This document shows positions 1-7,402 of a stretch of DNA of 22,839 nt, in pieces. The stretch is from CAZRCZ01 sp964598765 (GTDB taxonomy: Bacteria > Sumerlaeota > Sumerlaeia > MVZB01 > JAJFLK01): positions 1-22,839 of the forward strand of contig CAZRCZ010000037.1 in NCBI GenBank assembly GCA_964598765.1, given 5' to 3'. A program made the position numbers and the translations under genes. The notes below the pieces were generated by a model. The model ran no database searches, was not told the DNA's origin, and worked only from the letters and a program-made list of their open reading frames with translations. Each line of letters opens with the position of its first letter. Position 1 is the stretch's first letter.

Positions 1-1336
1 AGTTGCCGGTGACGACGCCGTTGACCGGAACATCGGCGTTGGCGCGATCGTTGAACGTCGCCGGCGCGCAAGGGGTTCCCGTCGCGGTCGGAGTTGCCGT
101 TCGAGTCGGAGAGGGGGTCGCGGTGCGCGTGGCCGTCCGCGTCGCGGTTCGAGTCGAGGTCCGCGTGGCCGAGCGGGTCGGCGAAGGCGCGGTTCCGGTG
201 ACCGTCGCCGTGCGCGTGGCCGTCCGCGTCGAACTTCTTGTCGGAGAAGAGGTGACGGTTCGCGTCGGCGAGAGAGTCGCGGTCCGTGTTGCCGTGCGCG
301 TGGCGGTGCGGGTCGGGGTCGCCGTGAGCGTAGCCGTGCGCGTGGGGGTCCTCGTTGCGGAGCGCGTGGGGGACGGAGTTGCCGTCCGAGTGGCCGTTCG
401 GGTCGCGGTCCGGGTCGGAGTGGCGGTCGGAGTCGGCGTCGCGGTGTTCAAATGATTGGGATTGGTTTCGGCGGCGTCGAGGTCCACGGTGCCTGGGACG
501 CCATAGCTGGCGGCGGTAAAGTAGGGGGCCGCGCTCCAAAGCCCGGTCCCGGTGTTGTATTCGATCAGGTCGGCGTCGTCGTAATTGAGCGGAAGTCCGC
601 CGGTGACGTTGCCGCCCGCGATTTGTCCCGCCGAATCGAGCGAAATCTCCCAAATTGTCGCGGTCCGGCGGTTGAAGGCGTCCAGATTCGCCGAAGCCGG
701 GATGCCGTGGGCTTGGCCGACGAAATCAATCGCGGTGAATCCGCTTCCGGTCTTGAAATGGACCACGTCCTCGTCGTGCACGAGCGTATTGGGAACGCCG
801 TTGACGGTCAGATAACAATCTGCGTCAAAGGAGCAGGAAAATTCCAGAGGCGAAACCGCGACCACGTCGAGCGCGTCCAGATCGAGCAGGCATCGCCCGT
901 CGGCGTTGACGGGAAGACCGTTCGACGCGCCGACCCACGCGATCGCGTTAATCGTGGTCCCGTTCCAATGAAGAATATCCTCGTCGTGGACGAGCGTGTT
1001 GGGCGTTCCGCCGACGGTCAGAAAGCAATCGGTGTCGAGCGAGAAAAAGACGGAGGAAGGATTAACGTAGGAAAGGGCGTCGAGATTCACTCCGGCGGGG
1101 ATGAGCGCGGTCATCGCCGTCAGGGTCAGGCTCCATGCCGGACTCGTGTTGTGAAGCGCGACCTCCCGATCCGCCGGAGAGATCGAGGAAAACGTCGTGT
1201 TGGAATCGAACGAAACGGCCAGATCGTTGGACTGGGCGAAGGCGACGGGCGAAAGGCGAAGGGCGAAAATGAAGAGAAGGATGAAATAAAGATAGTGTTT
1301 CTTTGTGTCTTGCTGTCTTGATGGTGAAAAAATCAT
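1..1336 (-). CDS. Secreted protein with four-fold ~62-residue repeat and long Thr/Pro/Arg linker (3' end outside window)
   Basis: The frame is open from an ATG at 1336 to the left edge (445 codons), so the C-terminus is missing. Residues 1-34 form a signal peptide ending in VAFA before QSND, with N-region SRQQDTKK and hydrophobic core FILLFIFALRL. Residues 35-295 contain four imperfect repeats. Each starts with a [FL]xxSFDSN/FSLDTD-like strand, continues through DREV/HDEDI/HDEDV/YDDADL and ends with a GIPxxxNLDAL-like strand. The middle two repeats share TPNTLVHDED and VPNTLVHDED. Residues 296-422 are a linker of TPT, TRT and TAT triplets; a new domain begins after Cys423. The SD-like AAAGGAT lies about 10 nt upstream. 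The gene is last in the minus-strand array of exported proteins. Its function is unknown; the repeats resemble DED-type beta repeats seen in uncultured bacteria, which is recollection rather than a search result. The long plus-strand frames opposite it are shadows. Confidence 0.85.
   Translation of the reverse strand, partial: MIFSPSRQQDTKKHYLYFILLFIFALRLSPVAFAQSNDLAVSFDSNTTFSSISPADREVALHNTSPAWSLTLTAMTALIPAGVNLDALSYVNPSSVFFSLDTDCFLTVGGTPNTLVHDEDILHWNGTTINAIAWVGASNGLPVNADGRCLLDLDALDVVAVSPLEFSCSFDADCYLTVNGVPNTLVHDEDVVHFKTGSGFTAIDFVGQAHGIPASANLDAFNRRTATIWEISLDSAGQIAGGNVTGGLPLNYDDADLIEYNTGTGLWSAAPYFTAASYGVPGTVDLDAAETNPNHLNTATPTPTATPTRTATRTATRTATPSPTRSATRTPTRTATLTATPTRTATRTATRTATLSPTRTVTSSPTRSSTRTATRTATVTGTAPSPTRSATRTSTRTATRTATRTATPSPTRTATPTATGTPCAPATFNDRANADVPVNGVVTGN
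71..448 (-). repeat. Low-complexity DNA coding a Thr/Pro/Arg/Ala linker
   Basis: About 126 codons alternate Thr with Pro, Arg, Ala or Ser (TPTRTAT-style). The DNA is an imperfect hexamer-like run (GTCGCG/GTGCGC/GTCGGG on the plus strand). The same linker type joins the domains of the large protein at the right end of the window. It is most likely an extended, possibly O-glycosylated spacer. Slippage would change its length easily. Confidence 0.85.
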
Positions 1337-1450
1337 TTCGGATTTATCCTTTCTTCTTCCTGTTTTTCGCCTTTCGCTCTTCGCCTTTATCCTTAATAGG
1401 TCACGTCCGCCAAATCCCCCGCCCCCGAGCTGGCCGGCGCGACGCCGTTG
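1295..1450 (-). repeat. Junction cassette A: last ~19 codons of one gene, intergenic spacer and first codons of the next
   Basis: These 156 bp match 2884-3032 with about six substitutions and one 7-nt indel in a run of CTTTCGC units. The cassette covers the 3' end of the 1393-2925 gene (VAPASSGAGDLADVTY tail), the spacer with its SD-like AAAGGAT, and the start codon and first 14 codons (MIFSP...DTKK) of the gene at 1336. Such identity across coding and non-coding DNA indicates recent duplication or gene conversion. Confidence 0.9.
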
Positions 1451-2925
1451 ACCAAATCAATGGCCGTCGTCTGGTGGAACCGATTGTTCTCGCTTCGATT
1501 GTTGGTTCCCGTCGTGAAAACCAATCCCGCCGTTCCGTTCCCGTTCAAGGAATTGCCGGCGATCAAAGTGCCGATGCTGGTGACTTGGATTCCCCAACCA
1601 TGGGTTCCGCCTCCATTGCCGCCGCATTGATTCTCGACGACCCTGTCTTCGTTATAGGCTTCAATGCCGACGGCAATGCCGGTTCCCGCGGCGGCCTGAG
1701 CGTTGCAAGCATTCCCCCGTATTAGACATCCGGTTTTCGCGTAAATGCCGTAGGCGTTTCCGTTGGCTCCCGTGGCATTGTTATACGAACAGGTATTATG
1801 CAAAATGATGCTAAACGAATCGGCGTAGATGCCGGAGGCATAGGCGCTTGCGTTGGGACCTTCATTGTTGCTGTAGCAAGTATTTCCCTCAATGGTGCAA
1901 CTAAGCCCCGTAAATATGCCATAGGCCGAACCGCTGTCGTTGCTACTGTTCCCCCAACAGGTATTGTTTCGAATCGTGCAACCGTTGCCGGTCGAAATGC
2001 CGGTGGCGGCGTAAACGCCGCCTGAGGTGTTGTTGGAGCAGACGTTGTCTTCCATGACGTTTGCAAGGCCCGCTTGAATGCCGAAACTCTTCCCGCCCGC
2101 CGAAGTGTTATTGGCACATACGTTGTTGCGGATGACGGCGGAATCGTTGGAGTAGATGCCAATACTATCGCCCGTCCCCGACGTGGACCGATTGCCTCGG
2201 CATACGTTGTGGACGAGGTGATTGTCGGTTCCGCTACAATAGATTCCGAAAGCGGTCCCTCCGGGGGACGTGTTGTTCTCGCAGACGTTCCCTTCGGCCC
2301 GGCAACCCGTGCCATTGACAAAGATTCCATAGGTCGCGGCGGATCCGGAAGGAATGTTCGAGGAAGCGACGCAATCCTTCGCCACCGAGTCTTGTCCAAT
2401 CCAAATTCCCGCGTTCGCTCCGCCGGTGTTATTGTCCAGCGACCGACACCGCTCGACGATCGAATCGGCGCCGACGTAGATGCCTGCGGCGGAGCAACCA
2501 CGGACCGTCAAGTCGTGAACGTGAGCGCGGCCGCCGAGGTAGATTCCATTGTTGGAAAAGCCGACGATCGTGCCGCCCATCACGGTCAGGTTGGTCCGGG
2601 TTCCGCCGGATATCCCGTTGGCGGAGACTCCGCCGCCGCCGGTCAGCGTGTGCCCGTTCAGGTCAATCGTCACGTCATTGACCGAAATGGCGACGGCCTC
2701 GACGCCCGAGTTCATCGTCACGTCACTGACCACCCGATAACTACCGGACGCGGAAATCGCATATCCTGTGGCGGGGTTGATGTTGACGTCTATCGTGCCG
2801 TCGGCAAACGCGAAAGGCGAAATGCGGAAGGCGAAAATGAAGAGAATGACGAATGACGAACGACGAATGACGAAATGAAGAAAGTGTTTCTTTGTGTCTT
2901 TGTGTCTTGGTGGTGAAAAAATCAT
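1393..2925 (-). CDS. Secreted right-handed parallel beta-helix protein (paralogue 1)
   Basis: This is a 510-residue exported protein. Residues 1-41 are a signal peptide: basic HKDTKKH stretch, hydrophobic FVILFIFAF, cleavage expected at AFA before DGT. A conserved entry segment follows (TIDVNINPATGYAISASGSY, then VTIDLNGHTLTG near 110-120). After it come many 22-30-residue PbH1-type coils with GIYxG, NNxC and NTCxxN ladders (for example GIWIGQDSVAKDC). This is the NosD/pectate-lyase-like beta-helix architecture (Pfam Beta_helix). No catalytic pectate-lyase residues can be identified, so an adhesin, glycan-binding or lyase role stays open. The C-terminus NGVAPASSGAGDLADVTY is shared with the next paralogue. 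SD-like AAAGGAT precedes the ATG. The many long frames opposite are shadows. Confidence 0.9.
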   Translation of the reverse strand: MIFSPPRHKDTKKHFLHFVIRRSSFVILFIFAFRISPFAFADGTIDVNINPATGYAISASGSYRVVSDVTMNSGVEAVAISVNDVTIDLNGHTLTGGGGVSANGISGGTRTNLTVMGGTIVGFSNNGIYLGGRAHVHDLTVRGCSAAGIYVGADSIVERCRSLDNNTGGANAGIWIGQDSVAKDCVASSNIPSGSAATYGIFVNGTGCRAEGNVCENNTSPGGTAFGIYCSGTDNHLVHNVCRGNRSTSGTGDSIGIYSNDSAVIRNNVCANNTSAGGKSFGIQAGLANVMEDNVCSNNTSGGVYAATGISTGNGCTIRNNTCWGNSSNDSGSAYGIFTGLSCTIEGNTCYSNNEGPNASAYASGIYADSFSIILHNTCSYNNATGANGNAYGIYAKTGCLIRGNACNAQAAAGTGIAVGIEAYNEDRVVENQCGGNGGGTHGWGIQVTSIGTLIAGNSLNGNGTAGLVFTTGTNNRSENNRFHQTTAIDLVNGVAPASSGAGDLADVTY

Positions 2926-3032
2926 TTTGGATTTATCCTTTCTTCTTCCTGTTTTTCGCCCTTCGCCTTTATCCTTAATAGGTCACGTCCGCCAAATCCC
3001 CCGCCCCCGCGCTGGCCGGCGCGACGCCGTTG
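2884..3032 (-). repeat. Junction cassette B, copy of 1295-1450
   Basis: This spans the C-terminal codons of the gene at 2975-4453, the 49-nt spacer, and the start and first 14 codons of the gene at 2925. It is near-identical to cassette A apart from about six substitutions and lack of a 7-nt unit. The plus strand carries a doubled TTTGTGTC and short GGCGAA-type units in reverse orientation. Confidence 0.9.
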
Positions 3033-4453
3033 GTCGTGTCTACTCCGGTCGTCTCCCGGAAGCGATTGCGTTCGGAACGGTTGTTGGTCGCGGACACAAA
3101 AATTACCCCGGCGGTAGAGCTATAGGCGGTGGAGTTATCAGCGACGAAGTCTCCGGCCCCCGTCAGGCGAATGCCATGGCCGGTGGCGCCCGTGGCGCCG
3201 GTGTTGCCTTGACAGTGATTGCCGATAACCCGGCAAGAGCTGGTGCAAAGGATCCCGGCGCCATAATCGCTCGCGCCGCGTCCCGTGTTTGCGATGCACG
3301 TGTTGCCCTGAACCAGACTGGCGGTGCCCCCCGCGATCCCTATGCCAAATCCGGTGAACGTCCCGGAATTCGCGGCCGCGTTGTAGCAACAGTTGTTGTT
3401 GATGATCGTGGCTGAGCCGCCGCTACAATAAATGCCGGCGGCGGTCCCGTTGCCATTGGGACCATCCTGTTGAGAATTGCACGTGTTTCCTTCGATCACG
3501 CAACTCGATGCGCCGACAAAAATTCCATAAGCCGATCCGGTGTCCGTGCTGATGTTGGCGCAAACCGAATTCCCACGAAGAACACCGACGGCGGCCGTGT
3601 AGATGCCCGTGACATTCGAGCTTGCCGAATTGCTCCCGACCGTGTTGGATTCAATGGCGGGATTTCCCGAGACGACGTAGATGCCGTAATAATTGCTGGG
3701 CGAGGTGTTTAATTCGATGTCATTACCCCGAACAACTCCGCTTCCTTGAATATAGATCCCATAGCAGTTGCCGATCCCGCCCGATTGGTTGTCCCGAATT
3801 TGATTGTTCAGAATTTGGCAGGCGCCCCCGATCCCATAAATGCCGCTACAGGTATTCGCGGAATAATGATGCTCGACGATATTGCCCTCGGCGATGCAGT
3901 TGGCTCCATTGAGATAAATCCCAAACGAATTGCCCGATGTAACGGAGCCGTTGTCCGACAGATTGCAATGCCGGACCGCCGAATTCGCCCCGACCACGAT
4001 GCCGGCGGCGCTAGACGTGGCTTTGTTGTTGCCCCGCGCCTCGATTCGTTCGATCCGCGCCCGCGCCCCCGCAAGGATTCCGTAACCGCCGAACCCAACC
4101 ACCCGTCCCTCGGTGATGACCACGCTGTTTTGGGCGCTGATTCCGGAGGACGTGCCCCCGGAGAATCCGGTGATCGTGTGTCCGTTAAGTTCCAGCGTGA
4201 CGTTGTCGCTGGAAATCGTGATTGCCGCGACATCGGCGGTCATCGTCACGTCGTCCACGAGGCGATAACTCCCGGGTGAACTGATGGTGAATGTCGTCGT
4301 CGGATTGATTTTGACGTCAATCGTGCCATCGGCAAAGGCGTAAGGCGAAAGGCGAAAGGCGAAGAGAAAGAAAAGGATGAAGGATGAGGAATGAAGGATG
4401 ATAGCGCAAATTGCCTTCTTGGTGTCTTCGTGTCTTGGTGGTGAAGAAATCAT
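2975..4453 (-). CDS. Secreted right-handed parallel beta-helix protein (paralogue 2)
   Basis: This is a 492-residue exported protein. The signal peptide covers residues 1-41 (HEDTKK, then SSFILFFLFAFRLSPYAFA before DGTIDV). The entry strand NPTTTFTISSPGSYRLVDDV and VTLELNGHTITGF match the paralogue at 1393-2925. They are followed by repeated coils such as GIYLNGANCIAEGN, GIYIQGSGVVRGND and GIFVGASSCVIEGN, the asparagine/cysteine ladder expected of a beta-helix. The C-terminal tail NGVAPASAGAGDLADVTY is nearly identical to its neighbour's. A clear SD AAGGAG sits 8 nt before the ATG, better than those of the downstream paralogues. It lies in line with the genes on both sides, with spacers of 49 and 108 nt, so co-transcription is plausible. 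The molecular target is unknown; extracellular glycan binding or cleavage is an inference from fold. Confidence 0.9.
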   Translation of the reverse strand: MISSPPRHEDTKKAICAIILHSSSFILFFLFAFRLSPYAFADGTIDVKINPTTTFTISSPGSYRLVDDVTMTADVAAITISSDNVTLELNGHTITGFSGGTSSGISAQNSVVITEGRVVGFGGYGILAGARARIERIEARGNNKATSSAAGIVVGANSAVRHCNLSDNGSVTSGNSFGIYLNGANCIAEGNIVEHHYSANTCSGIYGIGGACQILNNQIRDNQSGGIGNCYGIYIQGSGVVRGNDIELNTSPSNYYGIYVVSGNPAIESNTVGSNSASSNVTGIYTAAVGVLRGNSVCANISTDTGSAYGIFVGASSCVIEGNTCNSQQDGPNGNGTAAGIYCSGGSATIINNNCCYNAAANSGTFTGFGIGIAGGTASLVQGNTCIANTGRGASDYGAGILCTSSCRVIGNHCQGNTGATGATGHGIRLTGAGDFVADNSTAYSSTAGVIFVSATNNRSERNRFRETTGVDTTNGVAPASAGAGDLADVTY

Positions 4454-4461
4454 TCGAATTG

Positions 4462-4467
4462 CTCCTT
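4462..4467 (-). promoter_or_regulatory. Ribosome binding site AAGGAG of the beta-helix gene at 4453
   Basis: AAGGAG on the minus strand is 8 nt from the ATG at 4453. It supports this start and shows that the repeat-coded leader peptide is translated. Confidence 0.75.
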
Positions 4468-4561
4468 ATCAGGTGAACCCTGCTCCCGCACATTGCGGCG
4501 GGTCTTGGTCTTTTACAATCCCTAAATTTTTCGTCTTTCGCCCTTTGCCTTCATCCTTTCG

Positions 4562-6004
4562 TCAGTAGGCGATATTGGCGAATTCCCCCGTCCCCACGCT
4601 GGAAGGCGCGCCGCCGGTGATCGCCCCTTCCGCCATCCGGTTGAGTTCGGCGCGATTCTGGCCCGCGACGGCGAAATAAATGCCTGAAGTGGTGTTTTGG
4701 CTTGTTGAATTGTTGGAAATGACATTGCGAAGGGAGTCCACGTAAATGCCATAACCGAGCGTTCCACCGTTGGTCGCGCAATTATTGCCGATGACGCGGG
4801 TATCCGAAGTGACGCGAACGCCGTAGCCGGTTCCCGTGCCCGAGGCGTCGTTGTCGGTGCATGAATTTTCGCGAATGAGCGAGTAAGCCCCCGCGCGGAT
4901 TCCGCAACCGTCCCCCGACCCGTGCCCTCGGTTGTAATCGCAGGTGTTGCCGACAATCTGACTGTAGCCGTTGGTCACATAGATGCCGTAGCCGACTCCC
5001 CCTGTGACGCCGCTGTTATTGGCGTTGCATGTGTTCTGGGAGACCAAACAAGAGGCTCCCGCGATAATGCCGTAGCCCAAGTCCGTCCCCACGCCGGAGT
5101 TTCCGTAGCAGGTGTTCCCGCTCACCGTCGAGTTGTTCGAAGCCGAAATCCCAATTCCGGGTCCCGACGTCGCGCCGCCAGTGTTTCCGGAGCACGTGTT
5201 GCCGTTGAGAGTGCTGAAGCTTCCGGAGGAGATTCCTTCGCCGTAACCCGTTCCCGAACTGGTGTTGCCGGAACATGTATTACCGGAGATCGTGCAAGAG
5301 TTTCCGGTATAGATGCCATTCCCGCCGCCAGCGCCATTCCCGACGTTTCCTTGGCTGATGTTCCCCGTGACGGTGCACGAGGCAAGGGTGAAAATCCCGT
5401 AGCTGTAAGCCCCGGAAGTCAAAGCCGAATTTTGGTTGGCCACGCAATTTCGGACGATGGAATTGTCGCCGACGCTGATTCCCGCCAGACTTCCCTGCTC
5501 GTTGTTATAGGTGCAATTGCACCGCTCGACGGTCGAATGCTGACCCGTGAGAATGCCGCAACGCCCGTTGTAGCTGGAGGTCACGTCGTGGACGTTGGCG
5601 CTCTCGCCGACCTCGATCCCATCGCCCCCGCAATTGACGATGTTCCCATTAAAGATGAAGACGCGCCACCAGCCCGTCCCGTGGATGCCGTCCCCTGTTC
5701 CCGAGCCGTTGCCGATGATCATGTGGCCGTTGAGGTCAATCGAAACACCGTCGGCGGCGACGGTGATGCAATCCACGTTGGGAACGGTCATCGTGACGTT
5801 GGCCACGAGGACATAGGACCCGGGCGCTGAAATCGTGAACGTCGTCGCGCCGTCCGGGAGAATGTCGGTCTGTCCGTTGCCGGCGAAGGCAGAAGGCGAA
5901 AGGCGAAAGGCGAAGATGAAGAAAAGGATGAGGGATGAAGGATGAAGGATGAAAAAGGATCGGGAATCCTTGGCGTCTTTGTGTCTTGGTGGTAAAAAAA
6001 TCAT
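4562..6004 (-). CDS. Secreted right-handed parallel beta-helix protein (paralogue 3, most divergent)
   Basis: This is a 480-residue exported protein. The signal peptide covers residues 1-41 (PPRHKDAKDSRSFFILHPSS, then LILFFIFAFRLSPSAFA before GNGQ). The entry segment is DGATTFTISAPGSYVLVANV with VSIDLNGHMIIGN. Many regular beta-helix coils follow (GIYTGNSCTISGNTC, GISSGSFSTLNGNTC, GISASNNSTVSGNTC), with an unusually regular NTC ladder. The C-terminal tail GGAPSSVGTGEFANIAY is a diverged form of the tail in the other two paralogues. It is the promoter-proximal gene of the array, and a candidate promoter lies at 6047-6075. It is probably the oldest copy, because its junctions lack the near-identity seen further downstream. 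Enzymatic activity cannot be decided from sequence. Confidence 0.9.
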   Translation of the reverse strand: MIFLPPRHKDAKDSRSFFILHPSSLILFFIFAFRLSPSAFAGNGQTDILPDGATTFTISAPGSYVLVANVTMTVPNVDCITVAADGVSIDLNGHMIIGNGSGTGDGIHGTGWWRVFIFNGNIVNCGGDGIEVGESANVHDVTSSYNGRCGILTGQHSTVERCNCTYNNEQGSLAGISVGDNSIVRNCVANQNSALTSGAYSYGIFTLASCTVTGNISQGNVGNGAGGGNGIYTGNSCTISGNTCSGNTSSGTGYGEGISSGSFSTLNGNTCSGNTGGATSGPGIGISASNNSTVSGNTCYGNSGVGTDLGYGIIAGASCLVSQNTCNANNSGVTGGVGYGIYVTNGYSQIVGNTCDYNRGHGSGDGCGIRAGAYSLIRENSCTDNDASGTGTGYGVRVTSDTRVIGNNCATNGGTLGYGIYVDSLRNVISNNSTSQNTTSGIYFAVAGQNRAELNRMAEGAITGGAPSSVGTGEFANIAY

Positions 6005-6046
6005 CAGAAATCCCCCGCGCGCGGAATTCGACTGGAACTAACGTCC

Positions 6047-6075
6047 TAAATAACGCCCTTTCGCCTAGGTGTCAA
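6047..6075 (-). promoter_or_regulatory. Candidate sigma70-like promoter for the beta-helix gene array
   Basis: A perfect -35 TTGACA (6070-6075) is followed after 17 nt by TATTTA (6047-6052), a weak -10. The expected 5' leader is about 35 nt before the ATG at 6004. It lies in the 82-nt gap after the wecA-like stop, so the array could be transcribed independently of that gene. Confidence 0.4.
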
Positions 6076-6086
6076 GGTATTGCAAT

Positions 6087-7169
6087 TCATTTCCTTCTCC
6101 CGAAAAACTCGAGCGCGCCGATGACGCCGAAAAGCATCGCGATCGCCGCCAAATGAAGCAAGGCTTCGATCCAATTCAAGTATCGGAGCGCGAGCGAAAG
6201 AACCCCGACGGCTCCGGTCAGGAGGCCGATGGTCAGCGCGGTTTGGCGAACGGAAAATCCCATCGCGCGGAGCCGATGCGAAAAGTGATTGTGGTCCCCA
6301 ATCATAAACGGCGCGCCGTTGCGCCAACGGATAAAAAGAACCGAGGCGGCGTCGAACAGCGGAACCCCCATCACGGCCAGCGGAATCAGGACCGGCAAGC
6401 CCGTGAGCTGATCTGCCCCGTAATAGGTCGTCACGATGGAGAAAACCGCGAGCAAATATCCGACCGTCAGGCTCCCCGCGTCCCCCAAGAAAATCGAGGC
6501 GGGGTGAAAATTGAGGAGCAAAAAGCCGCTGACGATCCCCGCGAAGGAGATGAAGAGCGCGGGGAGAAGAAGTTGTCCCCCCATGGCGGCGGCCAACGCC
6601 AGCGTCAACGCGATGATCGCCGCGACCGTTCCGCAGAGGCCGTCCATGTTGTCCATGAAATTGAAGGCGTTCATCAAGGCGACAGTCCAAAGAATCGTCA
6701 CGCCCCATCCCAAAATCGGCGCGGGAAGGAAAATATGAATCGCCACGCCGCCGTAAAGAAGCGGCATCACGGCCAGAATTTGCGCGATCAATTTGATTTT
6801 CGGGCCGAGCGGATGCAGATCGTCAATCAAACCAACGGCGAAAATCCACGATGTTCCGACCAGAATCGCCGTAAGTTCCCGTCGAACGCCGCGAAGATTT
6901 TCCAAATAATGAGGCAAAGGATCCCAAGAGGCGGGAAGACTTCCAGCAAGCGCGGGGGCGAGAAGCCCGCCGCCCCCCGCAATCAGCATGAATCCGACGA
7001 ACACGGCCCATCCTCCGGCCAAAGGAATCGGTTGGGGGTGGTCCTTTCGCCCGGATGGACGATCCAAGACTCCCCATCGCCGCGCGGCGTCGCGAGCGAT
7101 CCATGTCAGGATGCCTCCCATCATCAGCGAAAGAACAAACACGCCAAGGTAGAAAAATGTCCAAGACAT
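6087..7169 (-). CDS. WecA/TagO/MraY-family polyprenyl-phosphate N-acetylhexosamine-1-phosphate transferase
   Basis: This 360-residue integral membrane protein has about ten hydrophobic segments. It belongs to glycosyltransferase family 4, which transfers sugar-1-phosphate from a UDP-sugar to undecaprenyl phosphate at the inner face of the cytoplasmic membrane, the first step of many cell-surface glycans. Family motifs are present: DRPSGRKDHPQPIPLAGG (36-53), the Mg2+/catalytic pair in GLIDDL (113-118), NAFNFMDNMDGL (166-177), FLGDAGS (227-233) and the histidine motif GDHNHFSHRL (291-300) of WecA/TagO-type enzymes. This last motif argues against MraY. The substrate (GlcNAc, QuiNAc or other) cannot be fixed. 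No clear SD precedes the ATG. It sits between ilvD and the exported beta-helix array; a link to surface glycan assembly is only suggested by position. Confidence 0.93.
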   Translation of the reverse strand: MSWTFFYLGVFVLSLMMGGILTWIARDAARRWGVLDRPSGRKDHPQPIPLAGGWAVFVGFMLIAGGGGLLAPALAGSLPASWDPLPHYLENLRGVRRELTAILVGTSWIFAVGLIDDLHPLGPKIKLIAQILAVMPLLYGGVAIHIFLPAPILGWGVTILWTVALMNAFNFMDNMDGLCGTVAAIIALTLALAAAMGGQLLLPALFISFAGIVSGFLLLNFHPASIFLGDAGSLTVGYLLAVFSIVTTYYGADQLTGLPVLIPLAVMGVPLFDAASVLFIRWRNGAPFMIGDHNHFSHRLRAMGFSVRQTALTIGLLTGAVGVLSLALRYLNWIEALLHLAAIAMLFGVIGALEFFGRRK

Positions 7170-7233
7170 GAAAAACAGGTCCCAAAACGCGGCGCCGGAT
7201 CCCTCGCCGGCGATGCGGGCGGCCTGATGATTT

Positions 7234-7258
7234 CACAGCCGAGGGGGGCTGTGCCACA
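7234..7258 (+). repeat. Dispersed CACAGCC...GGCTGTG hairpin module
   Basis: The 7-bp stem is perfect (7234-7240 with 7247-7253), with a 6-nt loop and a GTGCCACA-type tail. The same module occurs in opposite orientation at 10451-10474, differing by one C in the loop. It lies in the 233-nt gap between ilvD and the wecA-like gene. Confidence 0.8.
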
Positions 7259-7296
7259 TGATTTGGGATCAGGCTAATTGGTGGATATTCCCAGTA

Positions 7297-7359
7297 GGGG
7301 AGGCGCGCTCCGCGCGGCGACTTGGAGGCATCCGGGTCGCCATTGGGCGAGTCCTCCCC
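7297..7359. repeat. Nested inverted repeat between ilvD and wecA-like gene
   Basis: Outer arms GGGGAGG (7297-7303) and CCTCCCC (7353-7359) enclose inner arms GGCGAC (7316-7321) and GTCGCC (7336-7341), plus a GCGC-rich core. The whole could fold into one long hairpin. No T-run follows on either strand, so it is not a standard terminator. Confidence 0.6.
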
Positions 7360-7402
7360 GTGCGGGCAACTCCATCCGCAATTTGAATCACCGTATTTCT
7401 TT

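Noticed and set aside
3..455. Plus-strand frame of Val/Arg/Ala/Gly repeats
   Set aside because: It is the antisense of the Thr/Pro/Arg linker in the minus-strand gene; composition follows from the GTCGCG-type repeat DNA and no start signal is seen.
452..1321. 289-residue plus-strand frame
   Set aside because: Opposite the four-repeat secreted protein, whose signal peptide and internal repeats show the minus strand is coding. The plus frame is a charged, family-less shadow.
2074..2856. 260-residue plus-strand frame, and similar ones at 3746-4279 and 4922-5830
   Set aside because: Antisense to beta-helix coils; they arise because the repeated Asn/Gly codons avoid stops on the other strand.
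6069..7277. 402-residue plus-strand frame
   Set aside because: Antisense of the wecA-like gene, which has all family motifs; the plus frame is rich in Arg/Gln/Asn with no domain.
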